From positions 1-64,000 of the forward strand of contig NZ_BMJI01000001.1 of assembly GCF_014643255.1 (NCBI RefSeq): a stretch of DNA of 64,000 nt. The letters run 5' to 3'. The stretch is from Tersicoccus solisilvae (lineage in GTDB: Bacteria; Actinomycetota; Actinomycetes; Actinomycetales; Micrococcaceae). This document shows, piece by piece, positions 8,475-16,326 of this stretch. A program made the translations under genes and the position numbers. The notes below the pieces were generated by a model. It made no database searches, had not been told where the DNA came from, and was given only the letters and a program-made list of their open reading frames with translations. Position 1 is the stretch's first letter. Every line of letters begins with the position of its first letter.

Positions 8475-9356
8475 TCAGCCCAGCAGGGCGCGCAGCGCCA
8501 CGGCGGCGCCGTCCTCGTAGACGCTGCCGGTGACGGTGTTCGCGGCGGCGACGACCTCGGCGGGTGCCTGGCCCATGGCCACGCCGTGCCCGGCCCAGCC
8601 GAGCATCTCGATGTCGTTGCGGCCGTCACCCATCGCGACGGTCAGCCCCGGGTCGACGTCCAGCCGGCGGCGGACCTGCTCGAGGGCGCTGGCCTTGGTC
8701 GTGCCCTGGGCAGCGATGTCCAGCCACGCCGTCCAGCCCACGGAGTAGGCGACACCGTGCAGTCCCGCCCGTTCGATGGCGGCGGCGAAGTCGTCGGACG
8801 TGCTGTCCGCGCTGTAGACGACGAGGCGGACGGCGGTGGTGTCGAGGAGCCGGCCGAAGTCGACGCCCTCGGCCTCCACACCGAAGCTGGCGTCCTGGAA
8901 GCGTTCGGTGGAGAGGAAGCGGCCGGTGTCGTCCTCGAGCGCGTACGTGGCGTTGGGCAGGATGGCGCGGAGCGCGCGCAGGGCCGGGGACGGGTCGAAG
9001 GTCACCCGTTCGACCACCTCGTACCCGTCGGGCAGGTCCGGATCGACCCGGACGGTGACGCCGCCGTTGCTGCAGACGGCGAAACCCCGGTCCAGGCCGA
9101 TGCGCTCGATCACGGGCAGCGTCGCGTGCAGGGACCGCCCCGTGGCGATGACGACGTGGTGTCCGGCGGAGACGGTGGCGCCCGCCGCCTCGCGGACGGC
9201 GTCGCTCATGTGCCCGTCGTGGTCGAGCAGGGTGCCGTCGACGTCCAGCGCGACGAGGCGGCGCTGCGCCGCGGGGACGGGCCCGGAGGCGGGACGGGCA
9301 GGGGTCGGATGATCGGAGGACCGGTCCTCGGTGCCGGTCGTGAAACTCGTGGTCAT
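8475..9356 (-). CDS. Cof-type HAD-superfamily phosphatase
   Basis: This 293-residue HAD hydrolase belongs to the Cof (IIB cap) class, which dephosphorylates small phosphorylated metabolites. Motif I is VALDVDGTLLD near residue 35, with the nucleophile and acid aspartates. Motif II is VIATGRSLHATL, motif III the lysine in TTKASALEQ, and motif IV AMGDGRNDIEML. The N-terminal 33 residues are a polar extension. The start at 9356 has CAGGAT 6 nt upstream, so it is probably leaderless. It lies downstream of serS on the same strand with about 90 bp between, an association common in related actinobacteria. Substrate is unknown. Confidence 0.88.
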   Translation of the reverse strand: MTTSFTTGTEDRSSDHPTPARPASGPVPAAQRRLVALDVDGTLLDHDGHMSDAVREAAGATVSAGHHVVIATGRSLHATLPVIERIGLDRGFAVCSNGGVTVRVDPDLPDGYEVVERVTFDPSPALRALRAILPNATYALEDDTGRFLSTERFQDASFGVEAEGVDFGRLLDTTAVRLVVYSADSTSDDFAAAIERAGLHGVAYSVGWTAWLDIAAQGTTKASALEQVRRRLDVDPGLTVAMGDGRNDIEMLGWAGHGVAMGQAPAEVVAAANTVTGSVYEDGAAVALRALLG

Positions 9357-9445
9357 GTCCCGATCCTGCCACGCACCCCTGACCGTCACCCGGGCGCGGG
9401 CGGGACGCCCGGATGAAGGCCCGGTGAACAGTGCCGGGCCGGAAC

Positions 9446-10729
9446 CTACGGACGCAGTTCGGCGAGCCCACCCACGTAGGGCCGCAGCGCCTCGGGCACC
9501 CGGATCGAGCCGTCGGCCTGCTGGTGCTGCTCGAGGATCGCCACGATCCACCGCGTCGTCGCCAGGGTCCCGTTCAGGGTGGCGACCATCCGCGTGCCGG
9601 CCTTGCTGCCGTCGGCGGCCGTGACGCGCTCCCGGATGTTCAGGCGCCGCGCCTGGAACGTCGTGCAGTTCGACGTCGAGGTCAGCTCCCGGTACCGCTG
9701 CTGACTCGGCACCCAGGCCTCGCAGTCGAACTTGCGGGCCGCGGACGTGCCCAGATCCCCGGCGGCGATGTCGATCACCCGGTAGGCGAGCTCGCACTTG
9801 CCGAGCATCTCCTCCTCCCACGCCAGCAGCCGCTCGTGCTCCGCGGCGGAGTCCTCGAGGGTGGTGTAGGTGAACATCTCCACCTTGTTGAACTGGTGGA
9901 CGCGGATGATGCCGCGGGTGTCCTTGCCGTGCGAGCCGGCCTCGCGCCGGTAGCAGGAGGACCAGCCGGCGTAGCGGATCGGGCCGTCGGTCAGGTCGAG
10001 GATCTCGTCGGCGTGGTACCCGGCGATGGCCACCTCGGAGGTGCCCACCAGGTAGAGGTCGTCCTTGGGCAGCTGGTAGATCTCGTCGTCGTGCTGGACG
10101 TCGAACCCGGTGCCGGCCATCGTCTCGCGGCGGACCAGGGTGGGGGTGATCATCGGGACGAAGCCGTAGGCGGCCGCCTGGTCCATGGCCATGGACAGCA
10201 GGCCGAGCTCGAGCCGGGCGATGGCGCCCTTGAGGAAGTAGAACCGGGAGCCGGAGACCTTCGCCCCGCGCTCCATGTCGATGCCGCCGAGCGCCTCGCC
10301 GAGGGCCAGGTGGTCCCGCGGCTCGAACCCCTCCGCGGTGAAGTCGCGGACGGTGCCGACCTCGCGCAGCACGGTGAAGTCGTCCTCACCGCCCGCGGGC
10401 ACGCCGTCGAGCACGAGGTTCGGGATGGTGCGGGCGAGCCCGTCCAGCTCCGCCTGGGCGGCGTCGGCGTCCGCCTGCGCGGCCTTGACCCGGGCGGCCA
10501 GCTCCTTGACCTGCGCCAGCAGCTGCGCCTTCTCGTCGCCGGTGGCCTTCGCCACCTGCTTGCCGTACGCGTTCTGCTCGGCGCGCAGCGATTCGTAGGC
10601 GGTGATCGAGGAGCGCCGGGCGCCGTCGGCGTCGAGCAGCCGCTGCACGAGGGAACCGTCGGCCCCCCGGGCGCGCTGCGAGGCGACGAAGCGGTCTGGA
10701 TTCTCCCGGAGCTCGTTCAGATCGATCAC
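9446..10729 (-). CDS. serS: Seryl-tRNA synthetase
   Basis: This 427-residue class II synthetase charges tRNA-Ser. It begins [14 protein letters not shown] at a GTG. The N-terminal half up to about residue 105 is the coiled-coil tRNA-binding arm ([20 protein letters not shown] region). Class II motifs follow: motif 1 around [18 protein letters not shown] and [12 protein letters not shown], motif 2 in [20 protein letters not shown], and motif 3 near [15 protein letters not shown]. Starting at 10729 is supported by the usual MIDL start and by TAGGAT 7 nt upstream, which makes the mRNA leaderless. A 7-codon upstream extension is possible but unsupported. It is divergent from fchA. Confidence 0.97.
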   Translation of the reverse strand: MIDLNELRENPDRFVASQRARGADGSLVQRLLDADGARRSSITAYESLRAEQNAYGKQVAKATGDEKAQLLAQVKELAARVKAAQADADAAQAELDGLARTIPNLVLDGVPAGGEDDFTVLREVGTVRDFTAEGFEPRDHLALGEALGGIDMERGAKVSGSRFYFLKGAIARLELGLLSMAMDQAAAYGFVPMITPTLVRRETMAGTGFDVQHDDEIYQLPKDDLYLVGTSEVAIAGYHADEILDLTDGPIRYAGWSSCYRREAGSHGKDTRGIIRVHQFNKVEMFTYTTLEDSAAEHERLLAWEEEMLGKCELAYRVIDIAAGDLGTSAARKFDCEAWVPSQQRYRELTSTSNCTTFQARRLNIRERVTAADGSKAGTRMVATLNGTLATTRWIVAILEQHQQADGSIRVPEALRPYVGGLAELRP

Positions 10730-10736
10730 GGCCCCA

Positions 10737-10793
10737 ATCCTACGGGTCACGTGTGAGCGCGCCCGCCCGCCATCCGGAAGCGCACCCTACGAT
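10737..10793. promoter_or_regulatory. Divergent leaderless promoters of serS and fchA
   Basis: On the minus strand TAGGAT (10737-10742) sits 7 nt before the serS GTG. On the plus strand TACGAT (10788-10793) sits 7 nt before the fchA ATG. Both match TANNNT with leaderless spacing, in a gap of only 71 bp, so the two promoters are nearly back to back. Confidence 0.7.
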
Positions 10794-10800
10794 GGTGTCG

Positions 10801-11490
10801 ATGGCCGATCACACCGCTGCTCCTGCCCCGTCCACCGAGGATCACGCCGACCTGTGGTCGCTGCCGCTGGCCGAGTTCCGGCGCCGCACCGCCGGTCCCG
10901 AGCCCACGCCCGGTGGCGGGTCGGTCTCGTCCGTCACCGCCACGCTCGGGGTGAGCCTCGTCCAGATGGCCGTGCACATCTCCGCCCGCAAGGCCGCCCG
11001 CGAGACCTCCGGCGACGCGGAGGCCGCGCGCGGGGCCTGGGACGACGACGCGCGGCGCGGCGAGGAGCTCGCCGACGCGCTCGCCGAGGCCGCCGCGGCC
11101 GACGTCGCCGCCTTCGAGGCGCTGATGCGCGCCTACCGGCTCCCCCGCGATGGCGCCGCGGGCGAGGACCGGAAGCAGGCGGTCGCCGAGGCGAGCGAGG
11201 GCGCGACGGAGGTGCCCCTGCGGCTGGCGGAGACCATCACCGAGGCCGTCGAGTTCGCCGGGACGGTGGTCGACCGGGTCGACGACCACGTCCGCAGTGA
11301 CGTGCTGGCCGGGGCGGACATCCTCGCGGGGTCGTTCCACGCGGCGCTGCACACCGTCGAGATCAACCTGCCCTCCCTGGCCGAGGGACCGCGGGCGGCG
11401 TTCACGTCGCGGCGCGACGCGACGCTCGCCCGCCTGGAGGCCGCCCACCGTGACCTGCGCCCCGCGCTCTCCCACCCGCAGGAGGACTGA
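10801..11490 (+). CDS. fchA: Methenyltetrahydrofolate cyclohydrolase (FchA/cyclodeaminase family)
   Basis: This 229-residue protein belongs to the formiminotransferase-cyclodeaminase family as a stand-alone domain. Such proteins act as formimino-THF cyclodeaminase or, in one-carbon pathways, as methenyl-THF cyclohydrolase (FchA). The family signature PTPGGGSVSSVTATLG is at residues 36-51, followed by an all-helical domain. The ATG at 10801 fits the leaderless box TACGAT 7 nt upstream; an upstream ATG at 10792 overlaps that box. The next gene starts 1 nt after the stop and encodes a methylene-THF dehydrogenase lacking the usual cyclohydrolase lysine. That context favours the cyclohydrolase role over histidine degradation. 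Confidence 0.8.
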   Translation: MADHTAAPAPSTEDHADLWSLPLAEFRRRTAGPEPTPGGGSVSSVTATLGVSLVQMAVHISARKAARETSGDAEAARGAWDDDARRGEELADALAEAAAADVAAFEALMRAYRLPRDGAAGEDRKQAVAEASEGATEVPLRLAETITEAVEFAGTVVDRVDDHVRSDVLAGADILAGSFHAALHTVEINLPSLAEGPRAAFTSRRDATLARLEAAHRDLRPALSHPQED

Positions 11491-11491
11491 C

Positions 11492-12394
11492 GTGACCGCG
11501 ACCATCATCGATCCCGCCGAGCTGGCGGCCGACTACCGCGCCCGCCTGCGCGGGGAGCTGGGCCGGCTGGACCACCGCGTGCGGATCGTCGGGCTGCTCG
11601 CGCAGGAGTCCGGGCCCGCGGCGACGTACGCCCGCTACACCCAGCGGGGCTGCGAGTCCGTGGGCATCGACTTCGACCTGCGCCGGGTGGATCCCGCCGA
11701 CGCGGAGCGGGCGATCGGCGAGGCCAACGCCGACCCGGACGTGCACGGCATCTTCCTCTACTACCCGTTGCACGGGCCGGACGGGGACCGGTGGCTGCGC
11801 GAGCTCGTCGACCCGCGCAAGGACGTCGAGGGCATGCACTCCTTCTGGAGCCGGTACCTGTACGAGAACCGCCGGTACCTCGACGAGGGCCGGACGACGC
11901 CGGCGATCCTGCCGTGCACCCCGCTGGCTCTGCTCAAGCTGCTCCAGCGGGCCGGGCTGTCCGACTCCGACGCCGACGCTCCCCTGCGGGGCATCACCGC
12001 GTGCGTGATCAACCGGTCCGAGATCGTGGGCCGGCCGCTCTCGGCGATGCTGGCCAACGACGGGGCCGAGGTGATCTCCATCGACATCGACGGGGCGCTG
12101 CTGTTCGCACCGGCCATCGGTCGCCAGTCCCACGTCATCCAGCCGACGTCGATGGACCGGCGGGAGGCGCTGGCCCGGGCCGACGTCGTCGTCACCGGCG
12201 TGCCGTCCCGCGACTTCGACCTGATCGGCCCGGACGAGATCAAGCCGGGGGCGATCTGCGCCAACTTCGCCGAGTTCCGCAACTTCACGGACGAGATCGT
12301 GACGACGGCGGGGGCGTTCATCCCGCGGGTCGGGCCGATGACGGTCGCGATGGCGATGCGCAACGCGGTCCGGCTGCACACCACGGTCCAGTAA
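11492..12394 (+). CDS. MTD1-type methylenetetrahydrofolate dehydrogenase
   Basis: The 300-residue protein is in the FolD superfamily but matches the yeast NAD-dependent, monofunctional MTD1 branch better than bacterial FolD. Shared traits are KDVEGMHSFW, ENRRYLDEG, ILPCTPLALLKLL, INRSEIVGRPLSAMLANDGA and VTGVPSRDF. At the place of the FolD YxxxK motif it has Y46-A-R-Y-T50, so the cyclohydrolase lysine is threonine; MTD1 is also described as having threonine there. It should therefore oxidise methylene-THF to methenyl-THF only, with NAD likely. The GTG start at 11492 follows the fchA stop by 1 nt, with GGAGGA 6 nt upstream. fchA would supply the missing cyclohydrolase. Confidence 0.85.
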   Translation: MTATIIDPAELAADYRARLRGELGRLDHRVRIVGLLAQESGPAATYARYTQRGCESVGIDFDLRRVDPADAERAIGEANADPDVHGIFLYYPLHGPDGDRWLRELVDPRKDVEGMHSFWSRYLYENRRYLDEGRTTPAILPCTPLALLKLLQRAGLSDSDADAPLRGITACVINRSEIVGRPLSAMLANDGAEVISIDIDGALLFAPAIGRQSHVIQPTSMDRREALARADVVVTGVPSRDFDLIGPDEIKPGAICANFAEFRNFTDEIVTTAGAFIPRVGPMTVAMAMRNAVRLHTTVQ

Positions 12395-12489
12395 GCACGG
12401 TCCAGGAGGCACGGTCCAGTAAGCGGCACGGCCGGCCGGACGTTTGCCGCTGCGACCGGCCGGCCCGGGGAAGGGCCGGGACGCGCCGA

Positions 12490-12495
12490 TAGCAT
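12490..12495 (+). promoter_or_regulatory. -10 box of lipid kinase gene, leaderless
   Basis: TAGCAT ends 7 nt before the ATG at 12503. This spacing matches the other leaderless genes here and decides between the two in-frame ATGs at 12494 and 12503, because the first overlaps the box. Confidence 0.6.
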
Positions 12496-12502
12496 GGAGC
12501 AC

Positions 12503-13594
12503 ATGACCGAGACCCGCGTGCCGCTCATCGCCCGTGCCGTCGCGAGCCTGACCGGCAGCTCCCGGGTGACGCACCTGCCGTCGGTGCAGGCGGTTCGCGC
12601 GCGGCACGTCAGGTCGGCCGTGAACGGCGAGACGACGCCGCGGCACGAGGGCCCGCAGCGGGTCACGGTGGTGCTGAACCCGATCAAGTCCAACGCCGAT
12701 CAGGCCCGGCAGCGGATCGCGGCGGTCTGCCGTGACGCCGGCTGGGAGGAGCCCCGGTTCTTCGAGACGACCGTGGAGGACGCGGGCGTGGCGATGACGC
12801 GGGATGCGCTCGGTGTCGACCCCGACGTCGTCATCGCCGGCGGCGGCGACGGGACGATCCGGATGGTCGCGCACGCCCTGGCCGGCAGCGACGTCCCGAT
12901 GGGCATCGTGCCGCTGGGCACCGGCAACCTGCTGGCTCGCAACCTCGACATCGACCCCGACGACCTGGACGGCAACATCGAGGCCGCGCTGTTCGGGGTG
13001 CACCGGGCGATCGACACGTCGACGGTGCGGCTGGAGCGGAAGGACGGGTCCGTCGACGAGCACACCGGCCTGGTGATGGCCGGGATCGGGTTCGACGCCG
13101 AGGTGATCGCGGGGACCCGGGACGACCTGAAGTCGAAGATCAGCTGGCTCGCGTACGGGGAAGCGGGGGTCCGGAAGCTGGTGGGCAGGCGGCACCCGGT
13201 CGAGATGGACCTGGACGACCGCGGCCGGAAGCGATTCCGGATGCGCAGCGTGCTGGTCGCCAACTGCGGGCTGCTGCCCGGCGGCATCGACTTCATCCCC
13301 GACGCCGTCATCGACGACGGGACGCTCAACGTCGTCATCATGGCGCCGCGGAACATGTTCGAGTGGTTCGCCGTGCTCGGGAAGGTGGTGTTCAAGCACC
13401 GCCGGTCGCTGCCGGCCATCCGCTACTACGACGCCCGGGAGGCCCAGATCAGCACCGAGGACGCCCTGATGACGCAGGTGGACGGCGACGAGACCGGTGA
13501 CGCGCTGGCCATGCGGGTCACCGTCAATCCCGGGGCCCTGACGGTGCGGGTGCTGTCGCCGACGATGGACAGGCAGCTCAGCGACCCGGCCTGA
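12503..13594 (+). CDS. Diacylglycerol kinase-family lipid kinase
   Basis: This 363-residue protein has the DAGK catalytic domain shared by diacylglycerol, sphingosine and related lipid kinases. The signatures are VVLNPIKSNAD near residue 55, the nucleotide loop IAGGGDGTIRMVAHAL, and PLGTGNLLARNLDI. The C-terminal half carries the typical beta-sandwich with ISTEDALMTQVDGDE. In actinobacteria such enzymes phosphorylate diacylglycerol or undecaprenol-like lipids, recycling phospholipid intermediates. The first 45 residues are a basic extension without a clear signal peptide. The gene follows the folate operon but has its own promoter box. Tandem repeats and a hairpin follow its stop. Confidence 0.88.
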   Translation: MTETRVPLIARAVASLTGSSRVTHLPSVQAVRARHVRSAVNGETTPRHEGPQRVTVVLNPIKSNADQARQRIAAVCRDAGWEEPRFFETTVEDAGVAMTRDALGVDPDVVIAGGGDGTIRMVAHALAGSDVPMGIVPLGTGNLLARNLDIDPDDLDGNIEAALFGVHRAIDTSTVRLERKDGSVDEHTGLVMAGIGFDAEVIAGTRDDLKSKISWLAYGEAGVRKLVGRRHPVEMDLDDRGRKRFRMRSVLVANCGLLPGGIDFIPDAVIDDGTLNVVIMAPRNMFEWFAVLGKVVFKHRRSLPAIRYYDAREAQISTEDALMTQVDGDETGDALAMRVTVNPGALTVRVLSPTMDRQLSDPA

Positions 13595-13602
13595 CGGCGA
13601 CC

Positions 13603-13664
13603 CGGCCTGACGGCGCCCCGGCTCGTGGTGGCTCGGCCTGACGGCGCCCCGGCTCGTGGTGGCT
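13603..13664. repeat. 31-bp perfect tandem duplication
   Basis: Two exact, abutting 31-bp copies (13603-13633 and 13634-13664) begin CGGCCTGACGGCGCCCCGGC. The repeated segment resembles the end of the lipid kinase gene, whose last codons and stop (CGGCCTGACGGCG) are the first part of the unit. Confidence 0.8.
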
Positions 13665-13685
13665 CGGCGGCGTCCTGTGGCCGGT

Positions 13686-13760
13686 CTCGGTGGCCGGTCC
13701 AGCCGCGGCCCTCGGTGGCCGGTCCAGCCGGGGCCCTCGGTGGCCGGTCCAGCCGGGGCC
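13686..13760. repeat. 25-bp tandem repeat, three copies
   Basis: Three abutting 25-bp copies at 13686, 13711 and 13736 begin CTCGGTGGCCGGTCCAGCCG, with one G/C difference in the first. A fourth copy starts and stops after 5 bases. There are no unique spacers, so it is not a CRISPR array. Confidence 0.85.
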
Positions 13761-13762
13761 CT

Positions 13763-13791
13763 CGGCGGCGGCCGGGTGAGGGCCGCCGCCG
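13763..13791. terminator. Bidirectional hairpin terminator
   Basis: CGGCGGCGGCC and GGCCGCCGCCG pair over 11 bp with a 7-nt loop. The hairpin lies between the convergent lipid kinase gene and the small acidic gene, where it could stop transcription from both sides. Confidence 0.65.
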
Positions 13792-13798
13792 TCGGACG

Positions 13799-14032
13799 TC
13801 ACTGCTTGTTGAAGTCCGCCTCGACGTCCTTCTCGCCCTCGGAGACGTGGAGCTCGTCCTCGCCGCGTGACTGACGGGCGATGGCCTGCTCCTCCTCGGC
13901 GAAGCGCATGTCGTTCGCCTCGTCGGCCTCGTCCCGGGCGATGTCGTCGTCCGTACCGGAGGCGTTCGGCTCGTACTGGAGCTCCGGGTTGACGATCTCG
14001 CCGTCGTCGGACCGGTCCGGGATCTCGTTCAC
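13799..14032 (-). CDS. Small acidic hypothetical protein
   Basis: The product is 77 residues and strongly acidic, with many Asp and Glu (GTDDDIARDEADEANDMRF) and no cysteine or membrane helix. It is not recognised. The start is set at GTG 14032 because GAAGGAG lies 9 nt upstream; an upstream in-frame start at 14074 would add 14 residues and bury that site. Such low-complexity acidic proteins are often disordered. A large inverted repeat lies upstream. It may be a conserved small actinobacterial protein of unknown role; no function is claimed. Confidence 0.6.
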   Translation of the reverse strand: MNEIPDRSDDGEIVNPELQYEPNASGTDDDIARDEADEANDMRFAEEEQAIARQSRGEDELHVSEGEKDVEADFNKQ

Positions 14033-14203
14033 GATGCTGTGCTCCTTCTCGCGGGTCACCCGCGGATCTGTCACGGACGGGCCGCCCCTCGGCGGCCGCG
14101 GATCGTTCAGCCTATGCGGTGACGGCCCGGCCGCTCAATCCGTGGCACGGGGATCGGCCTGTGGGGTGAGCGCGACGGCGGCCGTCGACTCCCGGTCAGC
14201 TGT

Positions 14204-14262
14204 GGGACCGTTCTTGCCGTGGGAGCGGGCTACTCCGTCCCGAACGGCAGCAACGGTCCCAT
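14204..14262. repeat. Long inverted repeat downstream of pheA
   Basis: Two 18-nt arms (14204-14221 and 14245-14262), starting TGGGACCGTT on each strand, pair with two mismatches around a 23-nt loop. It begins 30 nt beyond the pheA stop on the minus strand, so it may be a factor-assisted terminator, although it lacks a T-tract. Confidence 0.6.
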
Positions 14263-14291
14263 TCGCGGATCCGAGCGACGGCGGACCAGCG

Positions 14292-15269
14292 TCAGGCCGT
14301 GTCCGGGCCGGCGTTCCCGCCGCCCCGGCGGCCGGTCAGGGAGCTCACCCAGCGGGAGGCGTCCTCGAACGCCTGGTCCCGGTGGTGCCGCGGGACGGTG
14401 GGCACGCCGTCGTCGGCCCGCGGGTACGAGCCGAGGAACCGGGTCGCGGGACTGATCCGGTGCAGCCCCGCGAGGGCGTCGGCGACGCGCGCGTCCTCGA
14501 GGTGGCCCTCGGCGTCGATGCTGAAGAAGTAGTCCCCGAGATAGGCGCCGGTGGGCCGGGACTCGATGCGTGAGAGGTTGACGCCCCGGGCGGCGAACTG
14601 GTCGAGGATCTCCATCAGCGCACCGGGGTGGTCGTCGGGCAGCGGCACGACGATGGTGGTCTTGTCGGAGCCGGTGCGCGGCGGCAGGGGGCGGGGCCGG
14701 CTGACCAGGACGAACCGGGTGACGGCCCCCGTGCGGTCGCCGATGTCCTCGGCGAGGACGGCCAGGTCGTATCGCTCACCGACGACGGGGGCGCAGATCG
14801 CCGCGTCCCACGGCCACGGGCCGGGCCCGGTCAGGGCGACCCCGGCGGCCGCCGTCGAACTCGAGGGCAGGTACTCGGTGCCGGGCAGGTGGGCGTCCAC
14901 CCAGCCACGGCACTGCGCCATGGCATGGCTGTGGGTGGCGACGACACGTACGTCCTCGAGCCGGGTGCCGGGGCGCGCGAGGAGGTTGAAGCGCACCGGG
15001 ACGACGACCTCCCGGATGATCCGCAGCTCGTCGCTGACGGCGATGGCGTCCAGCGTGGCGGTGACGCCGCCCTCCACGGAGTTCTCGATCGGCACCATGG
15101 CCGCGCCGACCTCGCCGTCGAGCACCAGCTGCAGCGCGGCGTTCACACTCGTCGCGGGTACCCGGCGGGCCTGCGCCGCACCGGGCACCGTCAGCAGCGC
15201 GGACTCGGTGAACGTCAGCTCGGGTCCGAGGTAGGCGTAGCTCTCCCCGCCGGCGCCGTCGGGACTCAC
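14292..15269 (-). CDS. pheA: Prephenate dehydratase
   Basis: This 325-residue enzyme converts prephenate to phenylpyruvate in phenylalanine synthesis. The N-terminal two-thirds is the catalytic domain: YLGPELTFTESAL at the start, VPIENSVEGGV with the catalytic Ser/Glu region, and TRFVLVSRP at its end, including the conserved TR(F) motif. The ACT regulatory domain follows, with the phenylalanine-binding ESRPTGAYLGDYFF. It is monofunctional (no chorismate mutase). The start is GTG, 10 nt after the stop of the upstream rhodanese gene, so the two probably share a transcript. The C-terminal 50 residues are a polar tail ending GGNAGPDTA. Confidence 0.94.
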   Translation of the reverse strand: MSPDGAGGESYAYLGPELTFTESALLTVPGAAQARRVPATSVNAALQLVLDGEVGAAMVPIENSVEGGVTATLDAIAVSDELRIIREVVVPVRFNLLARPGTRLEDVRVVATHSHAMAQCRGWVDAHLPGTEYLPSSSTAAAGVALTGPGPWPWDAAICAPVVGERYDLAVLAEDIGDRTGAVTRFVLVSRPRPLPPRTGSDKTTIVVPLPDDHPGALMEILDQFAARGVNLSRIESRPTGAYLGDYFFSIDAEGHLEDARVADALAGLHRISPATRFLGSYPRADDGVPTVPRHHRDQAFEDASRWVSSLTGRRGGGNAGPDTA

Positions 15270-15279
15270 GCGCCGTCGC

Positions 15280-15606
15280 TCACTTGACGTAGGGCGCGGC
15301 GTCGGTCTCGGAGACCATGTCCCGCTCGGCGTCCATCCACGCGCCCATGCCGCCGGAGACGTTCACGGCGTCGAACCCGTTCTGGTTCAGCCACGCCGTC
15401 ACCCGGGAGGAACGGCCGCCGGTCCGGCAGATCACGTGGATCTCCTCGTCGGCGGGCAGTTCGCCGTAGCGCACCATGATGTCACCGAGGGGGATGTGCC
15501 GGGCGTGCGCGATGTGCCCGGCCTCCCACTCGTCGTCCTCGCGCACGTCCAGCACGGTGGTGTCGTCGGTGATCGCGTCGACCGTGACGCTCGGCAGGGA
15601 ATCCAC
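15280..15606 (-). CDS. Single-domain rhodanese-like sulfurtransferase
   Basis: This 108-residue protein is one rhodanese domain. The active-site loop CRTGGRSS near residue 60 carries the sulfur-accepting cysteine, and VLDVREDDEWEAGHI is the typical CH2A-like element. It is likely cytoplasmic, moving sulfane sulfur to an acceptor that is not identified here. The GTG start has AGAGGAAG about 10 nt upstream. It is the first gene of an apparent rhodanese-pheA pair on the minus strand. The length is normal for a stand-alone domain (GlpE/PspE size, without signal peptide). Confidence 0.9.
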   Translation of the reverse strand: MDSLPSVTVDAITDDTTVLDVREDDEWEAGHIAHARHIPLGDIMVRYGELPADEEIHVICRTGGRSSRVTAWLNQNGFDAVNVSGGMGAWMDAERDMVSETDAAPYVK

Positions 15607-15787
15607 GGCTGCTCACTTCCTCTTCGAACCGGTGGTCGTCGGCATCGGGCCGGTGGGGCCGGCCTCGCCGTCGAGCCTAGTGCACCCCCTCGGGGCCGGC
15701 CGCGGTCACCGGCCTCATGACGGCGCGGGGCTTGCGACAATGGGGGCGACGACGTCCACCCGACCCACCTGTCCGCGAGGAGGCCCC

Positions 15788-16309
15788 GTGTCCCACGAGT
15801 CCGGCATCGCCCCCAGAGCGCAACACGACCCCGGCCGTGAGGAGACCGCCGAGGAACGGGCGGACCGGAACTGGAACGAACTGCTCCAGGAGATCCGGGT
15901 GATGCAGATCGGCGTCCAGATCATCACGGGGTTCCTGCTGACGCTGCCGTTCCAGCAGCGCTTCACCCAGCTGGACGGCACCGGCCTCGCGCTCTACCTC
16001 GGCCTCGTGGTCCTCGCCTGCCTGACGACGGCGGTGATGCTCGCCCCGGTGAGCCTGCACCGGCTGCTGTTCCGCCACCACCACAAGCCGCTGCTGGTCA
16101 GCAACGGCGACACCCTGATCAAGGTGATGGTCGGGGGCATCGCCCTGATGCTGACCGGCTGCCTGACGTTCATCGTGCACGTGGTGATCGGACCCGGTGC
16201 GGGCTGGATCGCCGGTGGCGTCCTCGCCGTCGTGCTGGTGCTGATCCTGCTGGTCTACCCGCTGGCGGTCGGCCGGTACGCGAGCCGGGCGCACGACGCC
16301 GGGTCCTGA
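15788..16309 (+). CDS. DUF6328-like integral membrane protein
   Basis: The 173-residue protein has a polar N-terminus (residues 1-40, with AEERADRNWNELLQEIRVMQ) and four predicted membrane helices: ITGFLLTLPFQ, LYLGLVVLACLTTAVMLAP, VMVGGIALMLTGCLTFIVH and IAGGVLAVVLVLILLVYPLA. The NWNELLQEIRVMQIGVQI block followed by a helix is typical of a conserved actinobacterial family of unknown function (DUF6328 type). The GTG start has GAGGAGG 4 nt upstream. It is convergent with the carotenoid operon and probably unrelated to it. Function is unknown. Confidence 0.65.
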   Translation: MSHESGIAPRAQHDPGREETAEERADRNWNELLQEIRVMQIGVQIITGFLLTLPFQQRFTQLDGTGLALYLGLVVLACLTTAVMLAPVSLHRLLFRHHHKPLLVSNGDTLIKVMVGGIALMLTGCLTFIVHVVIGPGAGWIAGGVLAVVLVLILLVYPLAVGRYASRAHDAGS

Positions 16310-16326
16310 CGGGGACCCTCACCGGC

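Noticed and set aside
13686-13760. Repeated 25-bp units as a CRISPR array
   Set aside because: The units abut without unique spacers, and no cas gene is in the window.
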